Source: Jackrogersella multiformis
Lineage: Eukaryota; Ascomycota; Sordariomycetes; Xylariales; Hypoxylaceae
Reading direction: 5' to 3'
DNA: 64,000 nt
Assembly: GCA_902806575.1 (NCBI GenBank)
Contig: CADCXD010000002.1
Location: forward strand, 434,001-498,000
Shown here: in pieces, positions 24,286 through 35,052 of the stretch
How positions within the stretch are numbered: the first letter of the stretch is position 1
Layout of the letters: the number at the start of each line of letters is the position of its first letter
Translations under genes and position numbers: made by a program
Notes under the pieces: model-generated
Told to the model about the DNA's origin: nothing
The model's input: only the letters and a program-made list of their open reading frames with translations
Databases searched by the model: none

Positions 24286-25476
24286 CAGATCCGCACGTGA
24301 GATTCCCCGAATGCCTTCGGATCTCGACCGTAGATCGCAGCGTCGCTGCGCGGATTGGCCCTTACATACCCCAGCACCCGGGCGCCGGTGTATTCGAGGC
24401 GAAAGCAGTTGTGTGCTCGTAGTCGAAGGATTGTCTACTCGAGCTCTCTGCTCGCGTTGAGGTGTATATTATATGTATACTTCTGTATCCTCGCGGGACG
24501 TTGCATCTCACGTTGGTACGGTAGCATCATCAGCATCGTTCGGCGTATTGGGAGCATGTCGATATACCCCGGTCTAGAGGTCCTTGACATGGGTTATGGA
24601 TTTCCTTTGTTTCTGGGAACTTGTTATGATGTATATCCTTGTTTTGGTTACCTATAATCTATTGGGTGTCCAATCTTGGTCTTAATGGCCGATAATTCGT
24701 AAATCTTTTTGCTACAGCGTGAAGGCCGTAACTTCGTGCAACACCAATTGTAACCGTCAATTAGAAGTAGAACCTTATCAACGTGACATAGAAGCAACCT
24801 TATGCAGCAGTAGATGAGTAATATGGTATTTTCATATTAACCTCAAAATCTACCTATGGACGAATGGGTTATCAAGGCAATAACTCATACATCTCTAAGT
24901 ACCGGATTGTACCGAGACATAGGCAACCATAAGAGGTGACGCAAATATGCTTATCTATGCTACAAAGCCAGCGTTAACCTGATCAAGACAGGATATTCCC
25001 AATTTTAAGAAGCATAATATTCTTTTCGGATCACCTTCAGCTTAAAGACCGGCCTAATCACCAGGTACGGATACATATAATTCGACTCGTGGTTACCAAT
25101 CTAGGTAAGTGCAGTTATAGCGGTTGATTTGCACTTCTAATCTTGGGTTGAGTAGAACGCGAATGCGCAGATCAGGTTAGATCCACACTTAACGGCCTAG
25201 ATAGCTAGAGAAGATGGATTGAAGGAAATCCAGGAGAGCCACAAGAAGATCAAAGAAGCGCCTAAGCCATAAAACCAAAGAGGTTAGATTTGAAAATTCA
25301 GTATTGCCAAATTTGGCTATCATCTGCAGAATTTGGCGGTATGTAGAAGCAGATAAGTTGCGCTGAACGCCGACCGAGAGACCTCGCTCATGCGATTAAG
25401 CCAAGGCCGTACCCAAAAAACCCCCAAACGCCGAAAAAGAAAGAATAAGAAAAGATACCTAAGCCACCTGGTGTAG
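24286..25476. other. convergent 3' spacer, about 1.2 kb
   Basis: Lies between the 3' ends of the acidic-protein gene and ATG17. A 100-codon frame at 24355-24657 is uncharacterised and has an unlikely start. The rest is AT-rich and without recognisable content. Confidence 0.5.
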
Positions 25477-27038
25477 TTATCGTTCTGATGGTCGCTCAAT
25501 TCTCGTTTGTGTAGTTTCGAAAACACTTCTCTCGAGAGTTGGGGTACTAGTAGGTCGGTCGTCTCGAACAGGGACGACTTCCCATCTAACCGTAGCATCA
25601 TCCATGCCCGGCCAGAGGTCAGTGGGGAGATATTCTGCGACCTCATGCCGGAACAGCTCTCGTTCCTTGCGATCGTTTTCGATAATCTTGTCAACACTTT
25701 CCTTTGCCTTTTTCCATATGCTCAGTACTTTCTCCTCCAACGACTTCCGCCTCTCGACTTCCAGTATCAGCCCATCGTACGAATTCGAGTAGTTCTCATA
25801 GAAGACTCGCAAACCATCCATTTCATCCATCTTATCCTTTATTGCCTGGTGCTCCTCGTTCCACCTTTCGCGGAATTCCGATTCGGCAGAGATGTAGCTC
25901 TGGAGTCGCGACCCGATTTCCTCTAATACTACGAATGCATCGAGTGTCGAAATATAAGTCTTCTTGACTTGATTTGTTTGCTCATCGATCGTCGTAAAGC
26001 CTTCTTCCATGGACTGTAGACGTAGATTAAGTTCTCGAATTACGTCTTCAACTTCCGATGCATCCTGTACAACGATGTCGAGCATCTGGGCGCGATCTTC
26101 AGGGGAAATTGGTTCGTAGTCCGGCATGTGCGACTCTTGCTCTGCAATGACGCCAGATATCGACACATCTTCGCCGCCCTGGGAATCTATTGCTTCGGCG
26201 GCTTTGATCCTAGCTAAGGCTGCCCCGCCTTCTGTCGTCCTTACTGCAGTTACACATAAGTCGAAGTGCTTGGTTAAGGACGAGAGGAGTACGGCCATGG
26301 CATGCGAATGATTGATTATGGAAGAGAGGAGCTGAGGTACGGATGGGTCTGTAGACGAAGCTGACGGCGACGGAGGAGAAGGGGAGGCAGACATGGTCTT
26401 TTGGAGTGAGCGCATGTCGGTATCGAAACGTAATAGATCGCCATCGAATGATTTCTGTGTATTCTACCAAAAGTGGCGTGCTTTAGCATAAAACATATAT
26501 CAACATGGGAGAAGGCGGAGCGGACTTGTAAGGCCTGGATGTTTTCCTTTAAAGCATCCCTCATCGCATCAACTTGCGATTCATCTACGAAGTCCAATAG
26601 GTTCTTTTTCTCCTCGCCCCTTGGTCTGAATGTACTGTCCACGGTCCGATCTCGTAGGACGTTCATAGTATCCTGGAGTCGGCCGTTGGCTGCGTCCAGA
26701 GTCTTGATGATTTGCTTGAACTCGCGCTTTCCATTGTCGTAGGTCCGATTCATGCCTCGCCGTAGACGCTGTAGTAGGCGGACCTGCTCACTTATGCCCT
26801 GGCGGAGGAACTGAGACTGCGCGGCGAGGATGACGGACTCTTCGTGAGCTTGGCGCGAAAAGTGGACGAGCTCATTGGCGCGTAGGACAAGGGCCATAGA
26901 AGATAGCGAACGTTTGGCATCTAGAAGATATTGAACTAGGGTCTCGACAGATACGGAATTAATAGTAGTAGGGACGCCATGATGGGAAACAGATCGCGAT
27001 ACGGATGCGGAGACGGACGAGGCTTGACTAGATGCCAT
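25477..27038 (-). CDS. atg17: autophagy scaffold protein Atg17
   Basis: Atg17 forms the scaffold of the Atg1 kinase complex that organises the pre-autophagosomal structure. Exons are 27038-26526 and 26454-25477, giving about 496 residues. The first exon ends at KENIQALQ and the second opens with KSFDGDLLRFDTDMRSLQ. The whole protein is helical and coiled-coil rich, with no membrane segment. Characteristic stretches are VQYLLDAKRSLSSMALVLRA near the N-terminus, MNRTYDNGKREFKQIIKTLD, and the C-terminal YDGLILEVERRKSLEEKVLS plus FRHEVAEYLPTDLWPGM. The length fits filamentous fungal Atg17. The intron has an uncommon donor (GTCCGC), with a normal ACACAG acceptor. The gene stands alone and nothing suggests co-regulation with a neighbour. 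Confidence 0.92.
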
Positions 27039-27839
27039 GTTGAATGATATTAGAGTTGAGATATGCTCGTTCCAAGATCATGAGCAGCTATCAAGCTGAT
27101 TCCCAGACGAAATATCTACATTCTAACAAATGAGATAAGATGAGCAAACACGAAGCATTTGAAGAGTTGATTCTCCAATTAAGTCTCAAAAGATGAAAAA
27201 GGTGCCGAGCCTCGAAGGGAGCTAAAGGTTTGAGTTCAGGCAGGTTGGTAATAGCAACCCGGTGCTAGGTGGGTACCTTACCAGGTATAATAAAGCTATG
27301 GGAAGGTGAACCATCAAACGGTCAATGCTGGGTAGTAGCATCCTAGAAGCTCTCTGGCTTTCGACAAATCACCGTTTACCTTTCCAAGCTGCCGATTGGT
27401 TATCTCCACATGACTCAATGATTCAGTTTGGGGAGGGATCCACTGTATGAGCCACTGCACAATCGATATTGAGTTAGGTACTATGTATCGCGGCGCGCCA
27501 AGCAACTTCCAATAGCAAACTTCCCCTGATTATCTAGAACCTCTACTGTGTAAGGTACTTAGGTAATGCACATATATGTACTTCTTCTTCTCATCGTCCC
27601 TCATCCGAGAATTCCGTGCATTCATTCCTTACGAATTCATTCTAAATCTCTGTTTGAAATATATTCTACTTCTCATCTTGTTCTTATATACACTTAACTT
27701 ATTTAATCCCTTTGTTTGAAATGTTATAGGTAGTTACTGTCTTAATAATACCCTCTCTTTTATATCCTGCCCATAATGTTGAAGTTTTTGTCAACATGCT
27801 AAGTACCTACCTACGTCGTAACAATATTCAATCGGACAA
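27039..27839. other. divergent promoter spacer
   Basis: These 801 bases lie between the divergent starts of ATG17 and the riboflavin-kinase-like gene. The stretch 27550-27830 is CT-rich and AT-rich, like a fungal promoter and leader. No coding content is supported. Confidence 0.5.
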
Positions 27840-29603
27840 ATGGATCAATTGTCTACACCCATCAAACGAAAGCCAGTCCCTTCCGCAAGCCCATACCTGC
27901 CGCCTAAGGATGTGGATGACACCAATAATATCCTTGACGACCTTCTTGACGATTATCTGGAATCACCAAGCCCTCACCAAAATCATGCTGTACCTCTTGA
28001 GACCAAAGAACTTACTCTGAATTTACGTCCTCCCCTACCCGCGAGGCAACTTTCTGTCCCTCTTGTGGCTAGCCCTTCGGAAATCTCACTTAACCCCAAC
28101 GTCTCAAAGCCAGAGACCCTCAATCCCAGCCCTGGTCGTTCTAAATGGCAGTTAGCCGTTGATGAGACTATTTACTTCGCTGGTGGGCTAATTTCACATC
28201 CATTCGAGTCGACCAAGCACTACAGCATCCTTCGGCATTCTGCTGGAGTGGTCCTCTATCGAGGGCCATCTACAAGTATTGCTGTCACCGTCTTTGCAGA
28301 CGAGCCACTACCAGCTGATCGTTCATTCTGGTTGCAACGAAAGGGCTTCTCTGGGAGCATGGGGATGGCGGCGAGTTCTCTACTACGCACGCAATGGAAT
28401 TGGATTGATGTAACCCCGTCGTTCGAAGCTAAACCCTCTGACGTTCCCCAATCGGACGAGCGAGCTTGGCAAAGGGATATCAAAAAGTTCCTAAAGAAAG
28501 CTTCATCGCACAAAAATCTGTCTGAACATACCATCCGCGAAACGTGCGTCGTCCGCATTCCTGCTTCGGCCGAAGATGGTTATTTACGTATTGTTATGTG
28601 TACAGGTGAAGGGTCAAAGAAGACGCTATGCCCCTCGCCTGTTTTCCGCGTAGCAAGTACATCATCTGATGTTAGCATATTGCGCGGGGCAAGCTTAACG
28701 ACTATACCTCTTGAGATTGGATTGAAGGTGGTGTCCGTGGTAGGCCAAAATACCGTAGAGAGGTTTGTTGGGCCTGCTCGGGATGTCATACAGAGTCGGC
28801 TGGAGCAATATGCCCCAGGATTACTCGCACAGGAAGCCGGAACTGTCGCCTATGAAACTCTGGAAGAGAAATACGACGAAGAAACGGAATCTACATATAA
28901 TTCTATTCATACGGAAGGGGTTCTAGAGGCGCCACCTCAAATTATCGGTCTCGACAGTGGGCCTGAGAAGCCATACCCAATCCGGTTTACTGGCAGAGTT
29001 GTCGAAGGAACTGGTCGAAGCCGAATTGAAACGGGTATACCTACAGCGAATTTATCTGGTGTATCAAGCGATTTGCTCTTACGTCTGAACGGCGTTTATA
29101 TCGGTTGGGCAGAAGTTCAACCTACGAAAGGGGTCGAGGGCGTTTCGTATAATTGGTATGAAGCAATCATTACGGTCGGACCTTCGCCGTACGCGCCGCC
29201 TCGGATAGTTGCTAAGAAGATAGTCGCGGTTCATATAATTCACGACTTTAGCGACGCCACATTCTTCAATGTTGACCTCAAAGTTGTCGTCATGGCATAT
29301 CTGAAACCTATTCTTAAGCCTGGTAGTACCCAGCCATACGCCGCGGTGACTTCCACAATCACACGAGATATCAACACAGCGGTTGCAAGTCTAAGCCGTG
29401 AGAATTGGCAGTGTGAGTTGATTCTTCGCAGGGTCAAGACGGAAAAAAGCATAAAGTCCATCGAGGAGAGATATGTTGATATGAGATCTCAGGTGCAAAA
29501 GCGGGTCGACAGTGTACCCCTACATTTAGCGGGAGTTCGTACTGCTAGTGCTGAAGTAAAAGATCAAGCCCATGGCCGAGGTGGCTTATACATACGCAGA
29601 TGA
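27840..29603 (+). CDS. protein with C-terminal riboflavin-kinase-like domain (probable pseudoenzyme)
   Basis: This is an intron-free gene of 587 residues. Residues 1-100 are polar and proline-rich. Residues about 105-310 form a conserved-looking domain I cannot name (FAGGLISHPFESTKHYSILRH, VTVFADEPLPADRSFWLQRK). Residues about 378-520 resemble riboflavin kinase, which phosphorylates riboflavin to FMN: IRFTGRVVEGTGRSRIETGI runs into PTANL (401-405, the kinase's PTAN motif) and LNGVYIGWA follows. However, the position of the catalytic glutamate in the family's K-x-x-E-x-H motif appears as alanine (KKIVAVHIIHDF, A463). The preceding N-P-x-Y-x-N segment is also altered (PSPYAPPR). I therefore infer that this domain binds a ligand or a partner and is not the cell's riboflavin kinase. 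Confidence 0.78.
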   Translation: MDQLSTPIKRKPVPSASPYLPPKDVDDTNNILDDLLDDYLESPSPHQNHAVPLETKELTLNLRPPLPARQLSVPLVASPSEISLNPNVSKPETLNPSPGRSKWQLAVDETIYFAGGLISHPFESTKHYSILRHSAGVVLYRGPSTSIAVTVFADEPLPADRSFWLQRKGFSGSMGMAASSLLRTQWNWIDVTPSFEAKPSDVPQSDERAWQRDIKKFLKKASSHKNLSEHTIRETCVVRIPASAEDGYLRIVMCTGEGSKKTLCPSPVFRVASTSSDVSILRGASLTTIPLEIGLKVVSVVGQNTVERFVGPARDVIQSRLEQYAPGLLAQEAGTVAYETLEEKYDEETESTYNSIHTEGVLEAPPQIIGLDSGPEKPYPIRFTGRVVEGTGRSRIETGIPTANLSGVSSDLLLRLNGVYIGWAEVQPTKGVEGVSYNWYEAIITVGPSPYAPPRIVAKKIVAVHIIHDFSDATFFNVDLKVVVMAYLKPILKPGSTQPYAAVTSTITRDINTAVASLSRENWQCELILRRVKTEKSIKSIEERYVDMRSQVQKRVDSVPLHLAGVRTASAEVKDQAHGRGGLYIRR

Positions 29604-30820
29604 GCAATGCGGAAGTATCGTACGGGGAGTATATCAGGTGCTCCGCGAGCATAAGAGGACATCATTCTAAGCCACGTCTATCGAATGGAAGAGGTGCTAC
29701 GCGATTTCCACCGAGTTAGACCCCGTCCATTAGTCTGGACAGGGTCATTAATTACTAATAACAACTTCAAATTTGGATATTTCTCACCTACTCAGCATCA
29801 TTCACAGATATACCTGATATATTTAGTTTACCGCCGAGACAGCTTGCCAAATAGCCTCAAGATCTATACATGCATACCGTGGGCGCTTTTTAGCCGTACT
29901 GTTTTTCCCGAGATGTCCTTTCTTCTCCGAAAATCGAAAATCGAAGCGCCTCGTGTGGTCTGCTTCCAGTTGATGCTTCGGACAATGTGACTTTGGTTAG
30001 TGAAGGTTATAAGTTTTCATGTTGGACATACTTTCGACTATTGACAATGGCTGTGCGGCCTAGTCGCGCGTTTTCTTCGCAGCTTCGGTGGCTAGGTTGT
30101 CAAATTTTTGGAGGTTGGAAGCTTCCCGAATCCCGAGTGCCTAGAGTGAGACAAGGTCATCAGCAATCATGGCGGCCCTTCCTCCGCCAAACTCTGCATC
30201 ATAGACGTAACCTACCTACCACAGAGGCCACTCGCTACCGATCTTGATCGAATAGATGCATGAGTGTCTCATTCGACCCTACCATATATTAGCTAATAGT
30301 ACCTAGGCTGCTACCTAGGTAGAGAGTGACGATAATTCCCAAATCAGGTCAGTTAATGATTTTGTGGCACATTTCAAATCGCGCTAAAAGGATGTTAGAC
30401 ATTCAAATTAATACTAGAGAACGACTTCAACTTCACAGCACCCTAGCATGCGAGCAATAATAAATTTGTGAAACTATCGAATCGGGTAGAAGATTACGAA
30501 TATTTCTCTCTCTCGGGTTCTAGATTCGAATCGCCCCGTTTAATACGGAAACGATTCACATGTAGTATCGCGGTAACCTTAACAACTCGCAGCACAACTC
30601 CATATCGTCTGGTGGCTAAATACCACATAAAACCCTCCTTGATTGGTAAGATAACAACAAAGCCCCCACTTACGCTTAGTATACATTTGAAATACCCTTT
30701 CACATGAAATACCTAAATATATAGGTAGCACATATGATAAGAAATCGAGTCTCCTTCATCGGCGATTTTGAGGTTTTGCTCACTTATTACACCCGACTTC
30801 ACTAGTTCGAGAGCTGGGCA
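29604..30820. other. intergenic spacer
   Basis: This 1.2 kb stretch lies between two plus-strand genes. It has only short unsupported frames. A CTACCTAGGTAG palindrome lies near 30311. An AT-rich leader with CACATGAAATACC at about 30700 precedes the transporter. Confidence 0.5.
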
Positions 30821-32338
30821 ATGGCTCCATCTCCCGAGTCCGATAACCAGCTGAAGGATAAGTCGCCTTCGAAAGCTATTGACGATGGAGATGTTGTTTC
30901 CGAGCGCATCTTTCTTGGGGAGGAGGAAGAAGATGTAGATGATCTAGATGTCGGCGAAAATGTCTCAGGGACTGTTGAGATGCGCCGTGCACTAGAACGA
31001 CGTCTTAGGCTCAAGGTCGACTTGCGACTTTGCACTATTGCTGGAATATTATGCTCGCTCAATCTACTCGACTCTGGAGTTATTAGCTCTGCTTCGGTGA
31101 CGTCTATGCCGTCCGACCTGCAACTCACAGGCAACCGATTCAGTGTTAGCATTTTTATCTTCACCATATCGAGCATCGCCTTCCAATTACCCTCGACTCT
31201 CGCCGTGAGAACCTTCGGCCCGCGTCTATGGTTCTCTTCCATCACCTTCTGTTTTGGGCTCATAACCATGTGTACTGCATTTATTCAGACCTGGCAGCAG
31301 ATGATCGCGCTACGTGTACTTCTGGGTATAGCTATGAGCGGTATTTACCCGGGCTTGACCTACTTGATCTCTACGTGGTACCCAAGAGAGGAGCAACAAA
31401 CACGCTTCGCCTTTTTACAGACCGGCGAGGTCATGATCCTCGCTACGGGCAGCATCGTTAACTATGGCCTCAACCAACTGAATGGCAAAGGGGGCATCGC
31501 CGGCTGGAGATACATGTTCTTGGTGCAGGGCTTGATCACGATGGTCATCGGGCTCGTGACTTACTTCTGGATCGTCGACTTCCCGGAGGAAGCGCACCGT
31601 TCCTTTTATTTTCTCACGCCTGAGGAGCAAGATCTCGCTGTAGCTCGGATCAATGCCGATCGTAAGGATGTCACACCGGATCCATTTTCCTGGGGAAAAG
31701 TCTTCATTCATGCTCGGGATCCCAAGGTTTACGGCTTCGCCTGCATGTTCTTCCTGCTGAACCTGGTCTCCACCGCGCTATCCTACTTCCTACCTATCAT
31801 TCTGCAGGGCGGCATGGGGTTCGACGAGGACCAGTCGATCCTGCTGTCTGCACCGCCGTATTACTACGCCGTGATCCCGGTACTCCTGTCCTCCGTGGTC
31901 GGCGACCGATACCGACTCCGCGGACCGGTCATCATCTTCAACTGCATTACTCTCATTGTCGGATTCTGCATGCTCGGCTTCTCCGAACAGGTCGCCGTGC
32001 GCTACGTCGGAACCTTCCTCGCTACCGGTGCTTACGTCAGCAACTGGGCCGCTCTGAGCGCCTACCAAGCGAACAACATCGCCGGCCAGTGGAAGAGGGC
32101 GTTCACTGCTGCCGCCGTGACAGCCATGAACGGCGCCGGCGGTATCGCCGGCAGTTTTATTGTCAGGTCGCAAGAGGCACCGCATTATCTAACCGCCGTG
32201 TGGGTGTCTATCGGCTCGCACATCTTGATCATAGCCATCGTAGCCGCTTTCTCCGCCTACTTCCTCCTCTCGAATAGACTAGCTGGGGCGGGGAAGATAA
32301 TTATCGAAGGCATAGACGGCTTCAGGTATACATACTGA
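30821..32338 (+). CDS. MFS transporter, allantoate/anion:cation symporter (DAL5) type
   Basis: This is a single-exon protein of 505 residues in the major facilitator superfamily, anion:cation symporter branch. These carry carboxylates, vitamins such as nicotinate or pantothenate, or allantoate across the plasma membrane. The N-terminal 65 residues are cytosolic and acidic (LGEEEEDVDDLDVGENV). Twelve membrane helices follow, with family motifs LRVLLGIAMSGIYPGLTYLI, STWYPREEQQTRFAF, GWRYMFLVQG and the helix 7-8 stretch NLVSTALSYFLPIILQGGMG. The C-terminus GIDGFRYTY is a hallmark of DAL5-like proteins and is shared with the transporter at 41-43 kb. The coding DNA is markedly GC-rich compared with the spacers. 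Substrate is unknown. Confidence 0.9.
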   Translation: MAPSPESDNQLKDKSPSKAIDDGDVVSERIFLGEEEEDVDDLDVGENVSGTVEMRRALERRLRLKVDLRLCTIAGILCSLNLLDSGVISSASVTSMPSDLQLTGNRFSVSIFIFTISSIAFQLPSTLAVRTFGPRLWFSSITFCFGLITMCTAFIQTWQQMIALRVLLGIAMSGIYPGLTYLISTWYPREEQQTRFAFLQTGEVMILATGSIVNYGLNQLNGKGGIAGWRYMFLVQGLITMVIGLVTYFWIVDFPEEAHRSFYFLTPEEQDLAVARINADRKDVTPDPFSWGKVFIHARDPKVYGFACMFFLLNLVSTALSYFLPIILQGGMGFDEDQSILLSAPPYYYAVIPVLLSSVVGDRYRLRGPVIIFNCITLIVGFCMLGFSEQVAVRYVGTFLATGAYVSNWAALSAYQANNIAGQWKRAFTAAAVTAMNGAGGIAGSFIVRSQEAPHYLTAVWVSIGSHILIIAIVAAFSAYFLLSNRLAGAGKIIIEGIDGFRYTY

Positions 32339-32889
32339 TTGGTGAACAATAGGCGAGGCGAGGCACACGAGGTGTTTGGTTGCCCCCACCTGCATTGCCG
32401 GCTTCAAGCCGCGGTTTTGCACGCGAATGATGCCTACAAGGCATCATTGGAAGCTTCCACGACTGGAAGTTTTGGGTTCCGAAAATGGCGTCCCCTATAC
32501 CCATTGAATAGGTAGTTAACTATCAAAATTAGACATGATCGTTAGATCTAACTACTTGTAAAGACCTTACTTCCGATGTGTTAAGTTCTATAAAATGCTA
32601 TACTTACTCCGATACAGGGTGTCATATCAAGCAGGTTATTTTGATAGGAAAAGGGGTAACCAATCTTCGCTTTTCAGGAAAACACTCTTGCATCTAAAAG
32701 TCCATCACGTATTTAATAATCTAAACCTAAAAAGACAACGCAATATCAATAGAGCAAGCCTCCGTTATACATTCTACCAATAAATCCAAATTCCCATCCA
32801 AGCTAATCCCTCAAACGAGAGCGGGCACGCCATCGATTTCCAACAATAGATCCTCCCAATTCCCATCGTCAACAACCGTGCGTATACCC
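32339..32889. other. intergenic 3' spacer
   Basis: The 551 bases between convergent gene ends are AT-rich with no supported coding content. Imperfect inverted sequences near 32435-32475 (ATGCCTACAAGGCAT, GAAGCTTCCACGACTGGAAG) could fold and may assist transcript ending, but this is a weak inference. Confidence 0.4.
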
Positions 32890-33096
32890 CTAATCTGAAT
32901 CCGAGGGTGTGTCTGGGGGTGTTGGTATCTTGCTGAGGCACCGAGCGCATTTTCCGGGTCGCCTGCCATAATCGGCATCCAGCCAAGTGCTCCGAACGCA
33001 AGCCACCCCTCTCGCGATTGCGTTGTTGCACCATACGCTGCCGTCAGAAGCGTTGTGTCGGCATTCTTCAAAGTGGTAGAGCTTGTGGCAACACAT
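32890..33096 (-). CDS. small Cys/His-rich protein (68 residues), hypothetical
   Basis: The reading starts at ATG 33096 (an in-frame TTG three codons earlier is not used here) and encodes 68 residues. It has a pattern of potential metal ligands: MCCHKLYHF, ECRH, WCNN, GVAC and GKCARC. This resembles the short fungal proteins that begin MC-x-H-x-YY-x-F-x-CGH and end in CxxC, which have no known role to me. The end is polar (PTPPDTPSDSD). A longer overlapping frame on the same strand (32811-33482) has a random-looking translation. I prefer the short frame for its cysteine spacing, but there could be an upstream exon. Confidence 0.45.
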   Translation of the reverse strand: MCCHKLYHFEECRHNASDGSVWCNNAIARGVACVRSTWLDADYGRRPGKCARCLSKIPTPPDTPSDSD

Positions 33097-34599
33097 ACTT
33101 GGCAATAAGGATATGCAAGTGAGACCGAGTCTGTCGGTTGTAACTTGAAAATTGTAATCCGGGGATAAGCTTCAAGGAAGATGCTGTTTAAAGAGAGAGA
33201 AACTGGCCTCTGGGTGGTGATGGAGCTCGTCGCTTTGCTATTTTCCCGAATTGTGTGAAGGTGTTCCGAGCTGTAGACGCTTCTAGTGGCTTTTATCTTA
33301 GGACATGAAGAGCTCAAGATCTGTCTGGTTCTGGCAATATTTCTTCCAAGTTTGATGGCAGTATTATTATGTTGGCAGACGCAGATAGCTACCAGCCCAA
33401 CAGTCGGCGGAGTCAAATCATTATATATCATTACAATTAAGAGAACCAAGCAATGCAGGTAAGATTCTGATAACAGCATCATTGTGCTTTTAATAGTGAA
33501 TTAGAAGTGACGGGAGTACCAAAGGTCGGATTCAGATTCCTCGCGAAACCCCTTTTCATAGCTTTTCAGCATAATGCGCACCTGGTGTAGTCATTTTGTT
33601 AATGAATTGCCTGTATTCATCCATTAGGAGTTGAAATAAGCATATAGTTGGTCAATATGGACAAGATGGACAATGCCTATGTGATTATTTGGGAGCTAAC
33701 CACGTAGAAATATTTTTTCCATTCTATGATATGGGTGTTACAGACCTAAGTCTTTTGGACTTTGGCTATCTAGTTTGAGAAAAAGGACATACGAATCTTC
33801 GCCTTATGTGACATAATACAGTGGGCTAGGTACGTAGTCACTTTAATATGTCCAATATCAAAATCACGATATGCTTTTCCATCCCAACTTCCACAAAGTT
33901 GTACCTACAGTCAGCATGTCACAGACAAAACTACCTAGGTACCTAAATAAGTAAAATACCACTCAGCCGTTATGACATGTTGATTGAATATTGTAAATGT
34001 AAGCTCGACACTTGAAATGTAACTTTATGGTGACTAAAGTAATTGTGTAAATGCCTTGAATCACAGCATCGTGGGAACATTATTGCTAAAACCAAATTAA
34101 CCTAACCAATGTTTAAACCAGTCTAGTTTAAGTTTCAAACTGACTTGTGAAATGTGTTGTCCTTAAGACCTGTTTCATTCACAGCCCTGGAGTCTTGTAT
34201 ATAACCCTCACCTCTTCCCCTTTTACCTACCTACCTGAATTTCCCCTATAAATATCATATATATACCTACCCATATCTTATCAAATATCAATTTCCTAGC
34301 GCATGGACAGAGTACCATGACTAATAAATCCACCACCTAACGTACTCCTTTACACTTATAAGGGTTAAGTCAAACAATACATTATGACAATACTAGAAAG
34401 ACTGATATTATATGTTAACGGGGGTTTTCTGCTTTAATTTACCTACATTATCAATTTTGAGACACGCATATTACGTTAATTTCATTATTCTTCTTTAATT
34501 ATCAAAACATTTTCGACTTTTATCTACACTATTAGCACCTATTATCTTTGACTTACAATCTCTTAAACATACCCACGAACATTGCTAAAAACTGTGTTT
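33097..34599. other. AT-rich spacer before the triplicated family
   Basis: No gene is supported. A CCTAGGTA copy lies near 33934. The right end, from about 34250, contains a TATATACCTACCCATATCTTATCAAATATCAATTTCC-type stretch (34258-34298). It recurs downstream of the second paralogue (35787-35830) and, more diverged, the third, so the duplicated unit includes 3' flank. Confidence 0.5.
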
Positions 34600-35052
34600 T
34601 CACTTAATATCAGTCGGGTCCCTGTATACTAGCCTCTTAGGTTTGAGGTCTTCGCGACTGTCTCTACGACTTTCATCACTTGACGGTGATGAGCGACCAC
34701 TGCCTGACATTTTAGAAGCCTTTTCTAGTGTACGCGCTGCGACATCTTTCGCAAGATTCACAACCACTTGGAGGGACTTCATGACGCGTTTACGGCTTGA
34801 TGACCGTGATTTGGTCTTCGCCTCTTCTTCAGGGGGTGGAGTTCTCGCTCTTGCATTATGGTCAGCATAGGAGCTCGTGGCCTGTGTCGGTCCTGATATT
34901 TGTGTCAGGGTTCCATAGCGGTTCCCAGGCGGCCCCTTCCAAATGCTTCCGTCAGTGTCACGGTATGTGTAGGTTTGGTCATCGGCGTCGTAGCCGATAC
35001 GAGACATACCTGCTGGGAGGTTTTCGTCAGAGTCCGACCAACGACGAGGCAT
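34600..35052 (-). CDS. tandem small-protein family, copy 1
   Basis: This is a 150-residue, intron-free protein and the first of three head-to-tail paralogues. The N-terminal module (about 1-50) begins MPRRWSDSDENLP and contains RIGYDADDQTYTYRDTDGSI followed by WKGPPGNRYGTLT. This looks like a compact beta-rich, tryptophan- and tyrosine-containing module known at the start of some fungal LysM-type proteins, but no LysM repeat is present here. A proline-rich linker (RTPPPEEE) and a basic segment (KTKSRSSSRKR) lead to a predicted helix (VVNLAKDVAARTLEKASKM), then a serine-rich tail (SGSGRSSPSSDES). There is no signal peptide or membrane segment, so it is likely cytosolic or nuclear. Function unknown. 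Confidence 0.75.
   Translation of the reverse strand: MPRRWSDSDENLPAGMSRIGYDADDQTYTYRDTDGSIWKGPPGNRYGTLTQISGPTQATSSYADHNARARTPPPEEEAKTKSRSSSRKRVMKSLQVVVNLAKDVAARTLEKASKMSGSGRSSPSSDESRRDSREDLKPKRLVYRDPTDIK

Noticed and set aside
32811..33482. 223-codon frame on the minus strand
   Set aside because: The translation looks random and overlaps the more convincing 68-residue Cys/His frame.
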